Origin: Candidatus Omnitrophota bacterium
GTDB lineage: Bacteria > Omnitrophota > Gorgyraeia > Pluralincolimonadales > Pluralincolimonadaceae
Length of the DNA stretch: 10,731 bases
Direction of reading: 5' to 3'
NCBI GenBank assembly: GCA_028706795.1
Contig: JAQTVK010000018.1
Span: 1-10,731, forward strand
In this document: in pieces, positions 1 through 5,628 of the stretch
How positions within the stretch are numbered: position 1 is the first letter of the stretch
How the letters are laid out: each line of letters starts with the position of its first letter
Program-made: the position numbers and the translations under genes
The notes under the pieces: generated by a model
The model's database searches: none
What the model was told of the DNA's origin: nothing
The model's input: the letters and a program-made list of their open reading frames with translations, nothing else

Positions 1-124
1 GCTCTCGCATGTGTCCGGGAAGATGAGGATGAATTTCATACGCATCCTTCCGGGCGACAGGGTAAAACTGGAGCTTTCGCCGTACGACTTAACCAGGGGC
101 AGGATAACTTTCAGGGTGAAATAA
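1..124 (+). CDS. infA: Translation initiation factor IF-1, 3' end only
   Basis: The first 121 bases, read from base 2, encode 40 residues that match the C-terminal half of IF-1 and end at TAA 122-124. The recognisable parts are HVSGKMRMNFIRILPGD and the closing SPYDLTRGRITFRVK, which form the last strands of the single OB-fold. IF-1 binds the A site of the 30S subunit during initiation and works with IF-2 and IF-3. The 5' part lies outside the window. rpmJ begins one base after the stop codon, which is the standard infA-rpmJ order at the end of the spc operon. The identification is by family recall, and the residual sequence is typical, with nothing odd. Confidence 0.93.
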   Translation, partial: LSHVSGKMRMNFIRILPGDRVKLELSPYDLTRGRITFRVK

Positions 125-125
125 A

Positions 126-239
126 ATGAAGGTACGTTCAAGCATAAAGAAGATCTGCGAAAAGTGCAAGATAGTGAAAAGAAGGGGAACAATCTACGTG
201 ATCTGCGCCAACCCGAAGCACAAGCAGCGTCAGGGTTAG
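126..239 (+). CDS. rpmJ: 50S ribosomal protein L36 (bL36), zinc-binding form
   Basis: This is a 37-residue protein beginning MKVRSSIKKICEKCKIVKRR and ending NPKHKQRQG. L36 is the smallest protein of the large subunit and helps stabilise 23S rRNA near the peptidyl-transferase side. The zinc-ribbon ligands Cys11, Cys14, Cys27 and His32 are all present, so this is the C+ (zinc-containing) paralogue and not the zinc-free one used in zinc starvation. The start is the ATG one base after the infA stop. A partial ribosome-binding sequence, AGGGTGA (113-119), lies inside the end of infA, which suggests translational coupling. The 23-nt gap to rpsM holds only that gene's ribosome-binding site. Confidence 0.95.
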   Translation: MKVRSSIKKICEKCKIVKRRGTIYVICANPKHKQRQG

Positions 240-251
240 CGCCGATAATCT

Positions 252-257
252 AGGAGG
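252..257 (+). promoter_or_regulatory. Strong ribosome-binding site for rpsM
   Basis: A perfect AGGAGG lies five bases before the ATG at 263. It fixes the rpsM start and shows that this organism uses canonical Shine-Dalgarno signals. The whole rpmJ-rpsM gap is 23 nt, too short to hold the extended S4-binding pseudoknot that controls the alpha operon in Escherichia coli. Confidence 0.85.
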
Positions 258-262
258 AAGTA

Positions 263-652
263 ATGCCGAGGATTTTAGGTATCGATCTACCGAAGGAAAA
301 AAAGATAGAGTTCTCTCTCTGCTACCTTTACGGGGTAGGCAGGGCCCTGTCGAGGAAGATCCTTAAGGAGGCGAACATCAATCCGGATGTGCGTGCCAAG
401 GACCTTACCGATGAAGAGGTGTCGCGCATAACGACGATCCTACAGAAAGAATACAAGGTCGAGGGAGACCTGAGGAGAGAGATCGCCCAGAATATAAAGA
501 GGTTGATGGACATCGGCTCGTACAGGGGGATCAGGCACAAGAGGGGCCTGCCGGTGCGCGGCCAAAGGACGAAGACTAACGCAAGGACAAGAAAAGGCCC
601 GCGCAGGATGGCGGTCACCTTAAAGAAGAAAGAGACCAAGCCGGGAGCTTAA
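263..652 (+). CDS. rpsM: 30S ribosomal protein S13 (uS13)
   Basis: This 129-residue protein is the normal length for S13. It sits in the head of the 30S subunit, contacts the P-site tRNA and forms bridges to the 50S subunit. The N-terminus PRILGIDLPKEKKIEFSLCY and the helix-two-turn-helix region lead to the signature RHKRGLPVRGQRT (91-103). A basic C-terminal tail, rich in Arg and Lys and expected to reach toward the tRNAs, follows to residue 129. The start is set by AGGAGG five bases upstream. rpsK begins one base after the stop, as expected in the alpha operon. Nothing about the sequence is abnormal. Confidence 0.97.
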   Translation: MPRILGIDLPKEKKIEFSLCYLYGVGRALSRKILKEANINPDVRAKDLTDEEVSRITTILQKEYKVEGDLRREIAQNIKRLMDIGSYRGIRHKRGLPVRGQRTKTNARTRKGPRRMAVTLKKKETKPGA

Positions 653-653
653 T

Positions 654-1070
654 ATGGTAGAAGAGAAGAAGGAAGAAGAGCATAAGCCTAAGAAGAAAAA
701 AACAAAGAAGAAAGTCGCCAAGAACATACCGAACGCGATAGCGCATATCCAGGCGACTTTCAATAATACGATCGTCACGATCTCCGACAAGTCGGGAAAT
801 ACCATCTGCTGGGCGTCTAGCGGCGGAAGCGGCTTTGCGGGATCGAAGAAGTCGACGCCGTTCGCCGCGCAGGTCGCCGCTGAAGTGGCGGCAAAGAAGG
901 CGATGGAACACGGCGTAAAGGAAGTCGAAGTCTATGTCAAAGGCCCCGGCGCCGGACGCGAATCCGCGATACGCGCGCTGCAGGCGACCGGCCTGGCGAT
1001 ATCGTTAATAAAAGATGTCACCCCTATTCCACATAACGGTTGCAGGCCACCGAAGAGAAGGAGAGTATAG
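654..1070 (+). CDS. rpsK: 30S ribosomal protein S11 (uS11) with a lysine-rich N-terminal extension
   Basis: This is a 138-residue protein. S11 lies on the 30S platform, contacts 16S rRNA near the Shine-Dalgarno helix and partners with S7. The core begins near residue 23 (KNIPNAIAHIQATFNNTIVT) and ends with the family signature DVTPIPHNGCRPPKRRRV (121-138). Residues 1-22 form a charged tail of Glu then Lys (EEKKEEEH, then PKKKKTKKK), about ten residues longer than in common S11 proteins. GGGAG at 643-647, inside the end of rpsM, is a suitable ribosome-binding site six bases before the ATG. The one-base gap implies translational coupling with rpsM. Confidence 0.97.
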   Translation: MVEEKKEEEHKPKKKKTKKKVAKNIPNAIAHIQATFNNTIVTISDKSGNTICWASSGGSGFAGSKKSTPFAAQVAAEVAAKKAMEHGVKEVEVYVKGPGAGRESAIRALQATGLAISLIKDVTPIPHNGCRPPKRRRV

Positions 1071-1073
1071 TAA

Positions 1074-1700
1074 ATGGCGAAATACAAGGATGCCGTATGC
1101 AGGCTATGCAGGAGAGAGGGCTCCAAGCTCTTCCTGAAAGGCACGCGCTGCTATACGCCGAAATGCGGGATTTCCCGCCGCGAGTACGCGCCGGGCCAGC
1201 ACGGCCAGGGCAGGATCAAACTGTCTGACTACGGCCTTCAGCTGAGGGAGAAGCAGAAGCTCAAGAGAATCTACGGGGTCCTTGAGAAGCGATTCAGGAA
1301 TTACTTCAAGACGGCGAATAAATCGAAGGGCGTCACCGGTGAGATCCTGCTGCAATTACGCGAGAGAAGGCTTGATAACGTATTGTTCCGTTCCGGTCTG
1401 GCCAATTCCACCGCCGACGCGCGCCAGATCACCGCGCACGGCCATGTGAAGCTAAACGGCCGCAGGACAGACATACCTTCGTATTCGGTCAAGGTCGGAG
1501 ATACGGTAAAGATAGAGAATAAGGAAGGTATCCTAAAACATATAAAGAGCAACATCGAGCTCACGAAGGACAGGGGCATCCCTAAGTGGATGGCGGTCGA
1601 TGCGAACGGCGTTGAGGTAAAGATCGTCAAGCTTCCGTCCAGAGAAGATATCGGGTTCCCAATCCAAGAACAATTAATAGTAGAGTTGTATTCGAAGTAG
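1074..1700 (+). CDS. rpsD: 30S ribosomal protein S4 (uS4), zinc-binding form
   Basis: This 208-residue protein is a primary 16S rRNA binder that starts assembly of the 30S body. In many bacteria it also represses the alpha operon. Cys9, Cys12, Cys26 and Cys31 form the N-terminal zinc knuckle, so it is the C+ form. The S4 RNA-binding domain runs from about residue 98 to 160 (RRLDNVLFRSGLANSTADAR, then a GHVKLNGRR turn). The C-terminus PIQEQLIVELYSK is typical. AAGGAG at 1058-1063, within the end of rpsK, lies ten bases before the ATG. The stop codon overlaps the ribosome-binding site of rpoA, so ribosomes finishing rpsD pass directly over the rpoA start region. Confidence 0.97.
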   Translation: MAKYKDAVCRLCRREGSKLFLKGTRCYTPKCGISRREYAPGQHGQGRIKLSDYGLQLREKQKLKRIYGVLEKRFRNYFKTANKSKGVTGEILLQLRERRLDNVLFRSGLANSTADARQITAHGHVKLNGRRTDIPSYSVKVGDTVKIENKEGILKHIKSNIELTKDRGIPKWMAVDANGVEVKIVKLPSREDIGFPIQEQLIVELYSK

Positions 1701-1706
1701 GAGGAG
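1699..1706 (+). promoter_or_regulatory. Ribosome-binding site of rpoA overlapping the rpsD stop codon
   Basis: AGGAGGAG begins inside the TAG that ends rpsD (1698-1700) and lies eight bases before the rpoA ATG at 1715. It decides the rpoA start and points to coupled translation of S4 and RNA polymerase alpha. Confidence 0.8.
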
Positions 1707-1714
1707 AAAATAAT

Positions 1715-2698
1715 ATGGGTATTGCCTGGCAAGATTTTGAGATGCCGAAGAAACTGGTTTGCGATGATGCGAGCTCATCGGACACCTACGGGAAGTTCAC
1801 CGCAGAGCCCTTTGAGCGCGGCTACGGAACCACGCTCGGCAACGCTTTAAGGAGAGTCCTGCTCTCCTCGATAGAAGGCAGCGCGGTGACCTCTATCAAG
1901 ATAGATTCGGCCCACCACGAGTTTACCAGCGTCGCCGGCGTCTCGGAAGATATACCGGAGATAATCCTGAATATCAAGAAACTCGTCCTGCGCTCCCATT
2001 CAAGGCAGCCCAAGGTCATCGAGATCAAGGCCGACAGCAAGGGCGACGTGAAGGCCAAGGACATAATCCACGACGAGACGATAGAGATACTTAATCCCGA
2101 ACTGCACATTGCCACGCTGACGAAGAACGCCAAGTTCCACGTCGAGATGGAAGTCGGCAGGGGAAGGGGTTATTATCCGGCCGAGAAGAACAAGAGGGAA
2201 GGCCAGCCGATCGGGGTCATACCCGTCGACTCGATATTTACCCCTATAGTAAAGGTCAACTTCGAGGTCGAGAATACCCGCGTCGGGCAGATAACCGATT
2301 ACGACAAGCTCATATTGGAGATATGGACGAACGGAAGCATAACGCCGAAAGACGCCCTGCTGTATTCGGCCCACATACTCGAGAAACATCTCGAGATATT
2401 CCTCGATTACGGGAAACTTCCTGAAGAGGAAGTCGAGGAAGAAGTGAAGGTCGATGAGGAGCTCTATACGAAACTCAGGATGCCCGTCTCGGAGCTCGAG
2501 CTTTCCGTGAGGAGCGCCAACTGCCTCAAGGAAGCGAAGATAAAGACGATCGGCGAACTCGTCCAGAAGAACGAGGCCGAGATGCTGAAGTACAGGAACT
2601 TCGGGAAGAAATCCCTGGCCGAGATAAAAGAGATCATCACCGGGATGGGGTTGGGCCTCGGCATGAAAGTCGACAAAAAATTACTGAAGAAGGAATAA
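1715..2698 (+). CDS. rpoA: DNA-directed RNA polymerase subunit alpha
   Basis: This 327-residue protein is the scaffold subunit of RNA polymerase. It dimerises first and then collects beta and beta'. The N-terminal assembly domain spans about residues 1-230, with the hallmark EPFERGYGTTLGNALRRVLL. An acidic linker (EEEVEEEVKVDEE, near 237-250) leads to the C-terminal domain (about 256-315). That domain has the helix-hairpin-helix elements LSVRSANCLKEA and RNFGKKSLAEIKE. Arg266, Asn269 and the GKKS motif ending at Ser300 correspond to the DNA-minor-groove contacts known in E. coli alpha, so UP-element binding is likely retained. The length is typical and the start is fixed by AGGAGGAG eight bases upstream. 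It lies between rpsD and rplQ as in most bacteria. Confidence 0.98.
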   Translation: MGIAWQDFEMPKKLVCDDASSSDTYGKFTAEPFERGYGTTLGNALRRVLLSSIEGSAVTSIKIDSAHHEFTSVAGVSEDIPEIILNIKKLVLRSHSRQPKVIEIKADSKGDVKAKDIIHDETIEILNPELHIATLTKNAKFHVEMEVGRGRGYYPAEKNKREGQPIGVIPVDSIFTPIVKVNFEVENTRVGQITDYDKLILEIWTNGSITPKDALLYSAHILEKHLEIFLDYGKLPEEEVEEEVKVDEELYTKLRMPVSELELSVRSANCLKEAKIKTIGELVQKNEAEMLKYRNFGKKSLAEIKEIITGMGLGLGMKVDKKLLKKE

Positions 2699-2711
2699 CG
2701 GGTATACAACC

Positions 2712-3314
2712 ATGCGCCATAAAAAACTGAACAAGAAATTCGACAGGAACAAGCCCGAAAGAGATTCGATGATGAATAATCTCGTGAAAGGGCTTTTCAT
2801 CTACCAGAGCATTACCACCACGACCACCAAGGCGAAAGAGGCGCGCAGGTTCGCCGAGAAGCTCATAACGGTCGCCAAAAAAGACGATCTCAGCTCCCGG
2901 AGAAAGGCATTCTCGGTTTTAAGGGACGAGACCCTTGTCGGGAAGTTGTTTAAGGAGATCGCGCCGCTTTTTAAGGACAGGAAAGGCGGATATACCAGGA
3001 TAATCCACCTCGGAAAGAGGAAAGGCGATAACGCCGGACTTTCGGTGCTGGAGTTGACCGAAAAGAAAGTCGTCGCCCCTAAGGTAAAGCATAAGAAAGA
3101 GAAACCTGCCGAGGCCAAACCGTCCGCGACGGAAAAAGGCGCCGCAAAAGAGGCCGCTCCTCACGCGCACGAGAAACCTAAAGAAGCGGCGCACGAAAAG
3201 AATATCCCGCCTAAGAAAGAGGAGAAGGAGATACACAAGACGCCGACCCATAAGGCTCCGGCCGGCGGTTTTGTCGGGACTCTCCGCAAGTTCTTCAGGG
3301 GCAGGACCAAGTAA
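2712..3314 (+). CDS. rplQ: 50S ribosomal protein L17 (bL17) with a long low-complexity C-terminal extension
   Basis: This protein has 200 residues, whereas common L17 proteins have about 115-130. The core is residues 1-118: MRHKKLNKKF at the N-terminus, the TTTTKAKEARRFAEKLIT helix, and the signature GGYTRIIHLGKRKGD (92-106), ending in SVLEL. L17 binds 23S rRNA near the exit-tunnel side of the 50S subunit. Residues 119-185 are low complexity, made mostly of Lys, Ala, Glu, Pro and His. The final 15 residues, GFVGTLRKFFRGRTK, could form a short basic amphipathic helix. No good ribosome-binding site lies close to the ATG; AAGGA at 2690-2694 is 17 bases away, so translation is probably coupled to rpoA. 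The open frame runs without interruption to TAA 3312-3314. Its G-ending codon style looks like the core, so I take the extension as real. Confidence 0.95.
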   Translation: MRHKKLNKKFDRNKPERDSMMNNLVKGLFIYQSITTTTTKAKEARRFAEKLITVAKKDDLSSRRKAFSVLRDETLVGKLFKEIAPLFKDRKGGYTRIIHLGKRKGDNAGLSVLELTEKKVVAPKVKHKKEKPAEAKPSATEKGAAKEAAPHAHEKPKEAAHEKNIPPKKEEKEIHKTPTHKAPAGGFVGTLRKFFRGRTK

Positions 3315-3329
3315 TCCGCTAAGGCGGAT
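3314..3329 (+). terminator. Small hairpin at the end of rplQ; weak terminator or processing site
   Basis: ATCCGC (3314-3319) and GCGGAT (3324-3329) are perfect inverted repeats around a TAAG loop, starting at the last base of the rplQ stop codon. The stem is only 6 bp and no run of T follows, so it does not look like an efficient intrinsic terminator. It may attenuate or mark an RNA-processing point between the ribosomal and metabolic genes, or be chance. Confidence 0.3.
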
Positions 3330-3337
3330 ATGCATAA

Positions 3338-3344
3338 GAGGGGA
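3338..3344 (+). promoter_or_regulatory. Ribosome-binding site supporting a TTG start
   Basis: GAGGGGA lies five bases before TTG at 3350. The nearby ATG at 3330 is out of frame and lies before this site, so TTG is the supported start of the following aminotransferase gene. The protein's N-terminus (SRRIEKVKES) then aligns with the usual start of the family. Confidence 0.7.
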
Positions 3345-3349
3345 TAACC

Positions 3350-4519
3350 TTGAAGATCTCGAGACGTATTGAGAAAGTCAAAGAATCTCCTACGCTCGCC
3401 ATCACCGCCAAAGCCAAGGAGATGAAGCTTAAAGGCGAAGACGTCATAAGCTTCGGCGCCGGCGAACCGGATTTCGATACACCCCCCCATATTAAATCCT
3501 CGGCGATAAAGGCCATCGAAGGCGGTTTCACGAAATATACCGCGTCTTCCGGGATCCCTGAGCTCAAGAAGGCCATTTGCGAGAAATTCCGGAACGATAA
3601 CGGCCTCTCATATGAACCTTCCCAGATAGTAGTCTCGTGCGGCGCAAAACACTCACTCTATAATATATTCCAGGCGGTCTGCGACGAGGGAGATGAAGTG
3701 ATCATCCCTTCGCCGTATTGGGTAAGTTATACCGAGATGGTGAAACTTGCCGGCGGGATCCCTGTAATTTTGGATACGAAACAGGGCGACGAGTTTAAAG
3801 TGAAGCCCGATTTCCTGAAAAAAGTGATCACGAAAAAGACGGCCGCATTTATCCTTAACAGCCCGTCTAATCCTACCGGATGTGTCTATAACAGGTCCGA
3901 CCTCGAAGGCATAGCGGGTGTCCTTATAAATAATAAGATAACCGTGATCTCGGACGAGATATACGAGAAATTGATATATGACGGCGAGAAGCATATCTCA
4001 TTCGCCTCCCTTAGTAAAGAAGCGTATGGCCTCACTTTCACGGTGAACGGTATGTCCAAGTCTTATTCGATGACCGGCTGGCGTATCGGTTACCTGGCCG
4101 CGCCGTCAAAGGAGCTTTCAGCCGCGGTCGGAAGGCTCCAGGACCATTCGACCTCAAATCCCGTTTCGTTCGCGCAGAAGGCGGCGCTCGAGGCATTAAA
4201 GAGCGACCAGAAGTGCGTCGCGGAGATGGTTTCGGAATTCGAAAAGAGACGCGATTACATGGTCGACAGGATCAACAGCATGAAGGGCATCAGCTGCGTT
4301 AAGCCCAAGGGCGCGTTCTATGTCTTCTGCGACATATCGAAGACGGAGATGGGTTCTTTCGATTTCTCAAAGAAGCTCCTCGAAGAGGCGAAGGTGGCGG
4401 TCATCCCGGGCGAGCCGTTCGGATGGGATACCCATATAAGGCTGAGTTTCGCGACCGGCCTCGACGATATCAAGAAAGGCCTCGACAGGCTGGATAACTG
4501 GCTTAAGGCCAGGAAATAA
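3350..4519 (+). CDS. aspC: Class I PLP aminotransferase, aspartate/prephenate aminotransferase type (subgroup Ib)
   Basis: This 389-residue cytosolic fold-type I enzyme transfers an amino group between aspartate (or prephenate) and 2-oxoglutarate/glutamate. The family marks are all present. SFGAGEPDF is at 34-42, WVSY at 124-127 and SPSNPTG at 171-177 (Asn174). SDEIYE (Asp202 pairs with the PLP nitrogen) is followed by SKSYSMTGWRIGY, where Lys237 is the Schiff-base lysine and Arg245 binds phosphate. HIRLSF carries Arg364 for the alpha-carboxylate. Lys100 in CGAKHSLYN sits where the Thermus-type enzyme has the lysine that recognises the distal carboxylate. That favours a dicarboxylic substrate over alanine. 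The start is TTG with a good ribosome-binding site. The next gene, isocitrate dehydrogenase, makes the 2-oxoglutarate this enzyme consumes or yields. Prephenate as the main substrate cannot be excluded. Confidence 0.9.
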   Translation: MKISRRIEKVKESPTLAITAKAKEMKLKGEDVISFGAGEPDFDTPPHIKSSAIKAIEGGFTKYTASSGIPELKKAICEKFRNDNGLSYEPSQIVVSCGAKHSLYNIFQAVCDEGDEVIIPSPYWVSYTEMVKLAGGIPVILDTKQGDEFKVKPDFLKKVITKKTAAFILNSPSNPTGCVYNRSDLEGIAGVLINNKITVISDEIYEKLIYDGEKHISFASLSKEAYGLTFTVNGMSKSYSMTGWRIGYLAAPSKELSAAVGRLQDHSTSNPVSFAQKAALEALKSDQKCVAEMVSEFEKRRDYMVDRINSMKGISCVKPKGAFYVFCDISKTEMGSFDFSKKLLEEAKVAVIPGEPFGWDTHIRLSFATGLDDIKKGLDRLDNWLKARK

Positions 4520-4524
4520 AGGAG
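4519..4524 (+). promoter_or_regulatory. Ribosome-binding site supporting a TTG start for isocitrate dehydrogenase
   Basis: AAGGAG overlaps the last base of the preceding TAA stop (4517-4519) and lies five bases before TTG at 4530. The resulting N-terminus KHKITFIPGDGVGPE is exactly that expected for the family, which makes a later ATG impossible. Confidence 0.75.
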
Positions 4525-4529
4525 ATATC

Positions 4530-5609
4530 TTGAAACACAAGATCACTTTCATACCCGGTGACGGCGTAGGGCCCGAACTCTCGGATGCCGCGAAGCGCTG
4601 TATCGAAGCGACCGGTGTAGATATCGAATGGGAGGTCTTCGACGCGGGTATAGGTGTTATGGAGAAATACGGCACCCCGCTTCCCGAGAATGTGCTCGCC
4701 TCCATAAGGAAGAACAAGGTTGCCATCAAAGGGCCGATCACGACGCCCGTAGGTACCGGCATACGCAGCGTCAACGTCGAACTCAGGAAGGCCCTGGAAT
4801 TATACGCCTGCCTGCGCCCGTGCAAATCTTATAAAGGGGTCAGGAGCCGCTATGATAAAGTCGACATAGTCATAGTCCGCGAGAATACCGAAGACTTATA
4901 TGCGGGCGTTGAGTTCGAGCAGAATACACCCGACTGCAAAAAGGTCATAGATAATATCAATTCCCTTTCTAAGAAGAGGATAAGGGAAGATTCCGCGATA
5001 AGCATAAAGCCGATTTCGAAGTCCGGCTCCGAGCGCATCGTCAAGTTCGCGTTCGAATATGCGGTAAAGAACGGCAGGAATAAAGTGACCTGTGTCCATA
5101 AAGCGAATATCATGAAGGCGACTGACGGGTTGTTCCTCGCGACAGCGAGGGAAGTCGCCGCGAAGTACGAGGGAAAAATAGAATTCGAGGACAGGATCGT
5201 CGACAACATCTGCATGCAGCTTGTCCAGAGGCCCGAGGAATACGACGTGCTTGTCCTTCCTAACCTGTACGGCGATATAATATCCGACCTTTGCGCCGGG
5301 CTCGTCGGAGGCCTGGGGCTCGCCCCAGGCGCGAATATCGGCGATAACGCCGCGGTCTTCGAGGCGACGCACGGCAGCGCCCCGAAATACAAAGGCATGA
5401 ACAAGGTAAATCCCACCGCAATGATCCTTTCCGGAGTGTTGATGCTGCGTCATATAGGCGAGAACGATGCCGCGGCCCGGCTCGAGAACGCAGTGAAGAA
5501 AGTCATCGCCGAAGGCAAACACGTCACTTACGACCTGAAGGCGGAACGCACCGACCCGACCGCAGTCGGCACCCGCCAGATGGCGGACGCGATAATAAAG
5601 GCGCTCTAA
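4530..5609 (+). CDS. icd: Isocitrate dehydrogenase (isocitrate/isopropylmalate dehydrogenase family)
   Basis: This 359-residue cytosolic enzyme catalyses oxidative decarboxylation of isocitrate to 2-oxoglutarate. FIPGDGVGPEL (7-17) opens the fold. TGIRSVNVELRKALELYACL (76-95) is the isocitrate loop, with Ser80, Asn82 and Arg86; Arg96 follows, then VRENTEDLYAG with Arg117 and Tyr124. Lys191, Asp225, Asp249 and Asp253 occupy the metal and catalytic positions. The isopropylmalate-specific loop is absent. In the cofactor loop THGSAPKYKGMNKVNP, Lys286 and Tyr287 match the residues that hold the 2'-phosphate in NADP-dependent enzymes, and Tyr334 also matches. The position of the conserved Arg in the E. 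coli enzyme (395) is Ala here. NADP is therefore my preferred prediction, but not certain. The start is TTG, ten bases after the previous stop, with AAGGAG (4519-4524) five bases before it. Homoisocitrate dehydrogenase is a less likely alternative. Confidence 0.88.
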   Translation: MKHKITFIPGDGVGPELSDAAKRCIEATGVDIEWEVFDAGIGVMEKYGTPLPENVLASIRKNKVAIKGPITTPVGTGIRSVNVELRKALELYACLRPCKSYKGVRSRYDKVDIVIVRENTEDLYAGVEFEQNTPDCKKVIDNINSLSKKRIREDSAISIKPISKSGSERIVKFAFEYAVKNGRNKVTCVHKANIMKATDGLFLATAREVAAKYEGKIEFEDRIVDNICMQLVQRPEEYDVLVLPNLYGDIISDLCAGLVGGLGLAPGANIGDNAAVFEATHGSAPKYKGMNKVNPTAMILSGVLMLRHIGENDAAARLENAVKKVIAEGKHVTYDLKAERTDPTAVGTRQMADAIIKAL

Positions 5610-5628
5610 CCGGCCGGAATATCTCCCC

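Noticed and set aside
240..262. Possible S4-binding pseudoknot leader in front of rpsM
   Set aside because: The gap is 23 nt and is mostly occupied by the ribosome-binding site, so no room remains for an E. coli-like structure. Autoregulation by another element cannot be tested here.
5610..5617. CCGGCCGG palindrome between the isocitrate dehydrogenase and E3 genes
   Set aside because: It is an 8-base palindrome with no loop and no T run, in a short gap. Chance occurrence in a GC-rich junction is sufficient.
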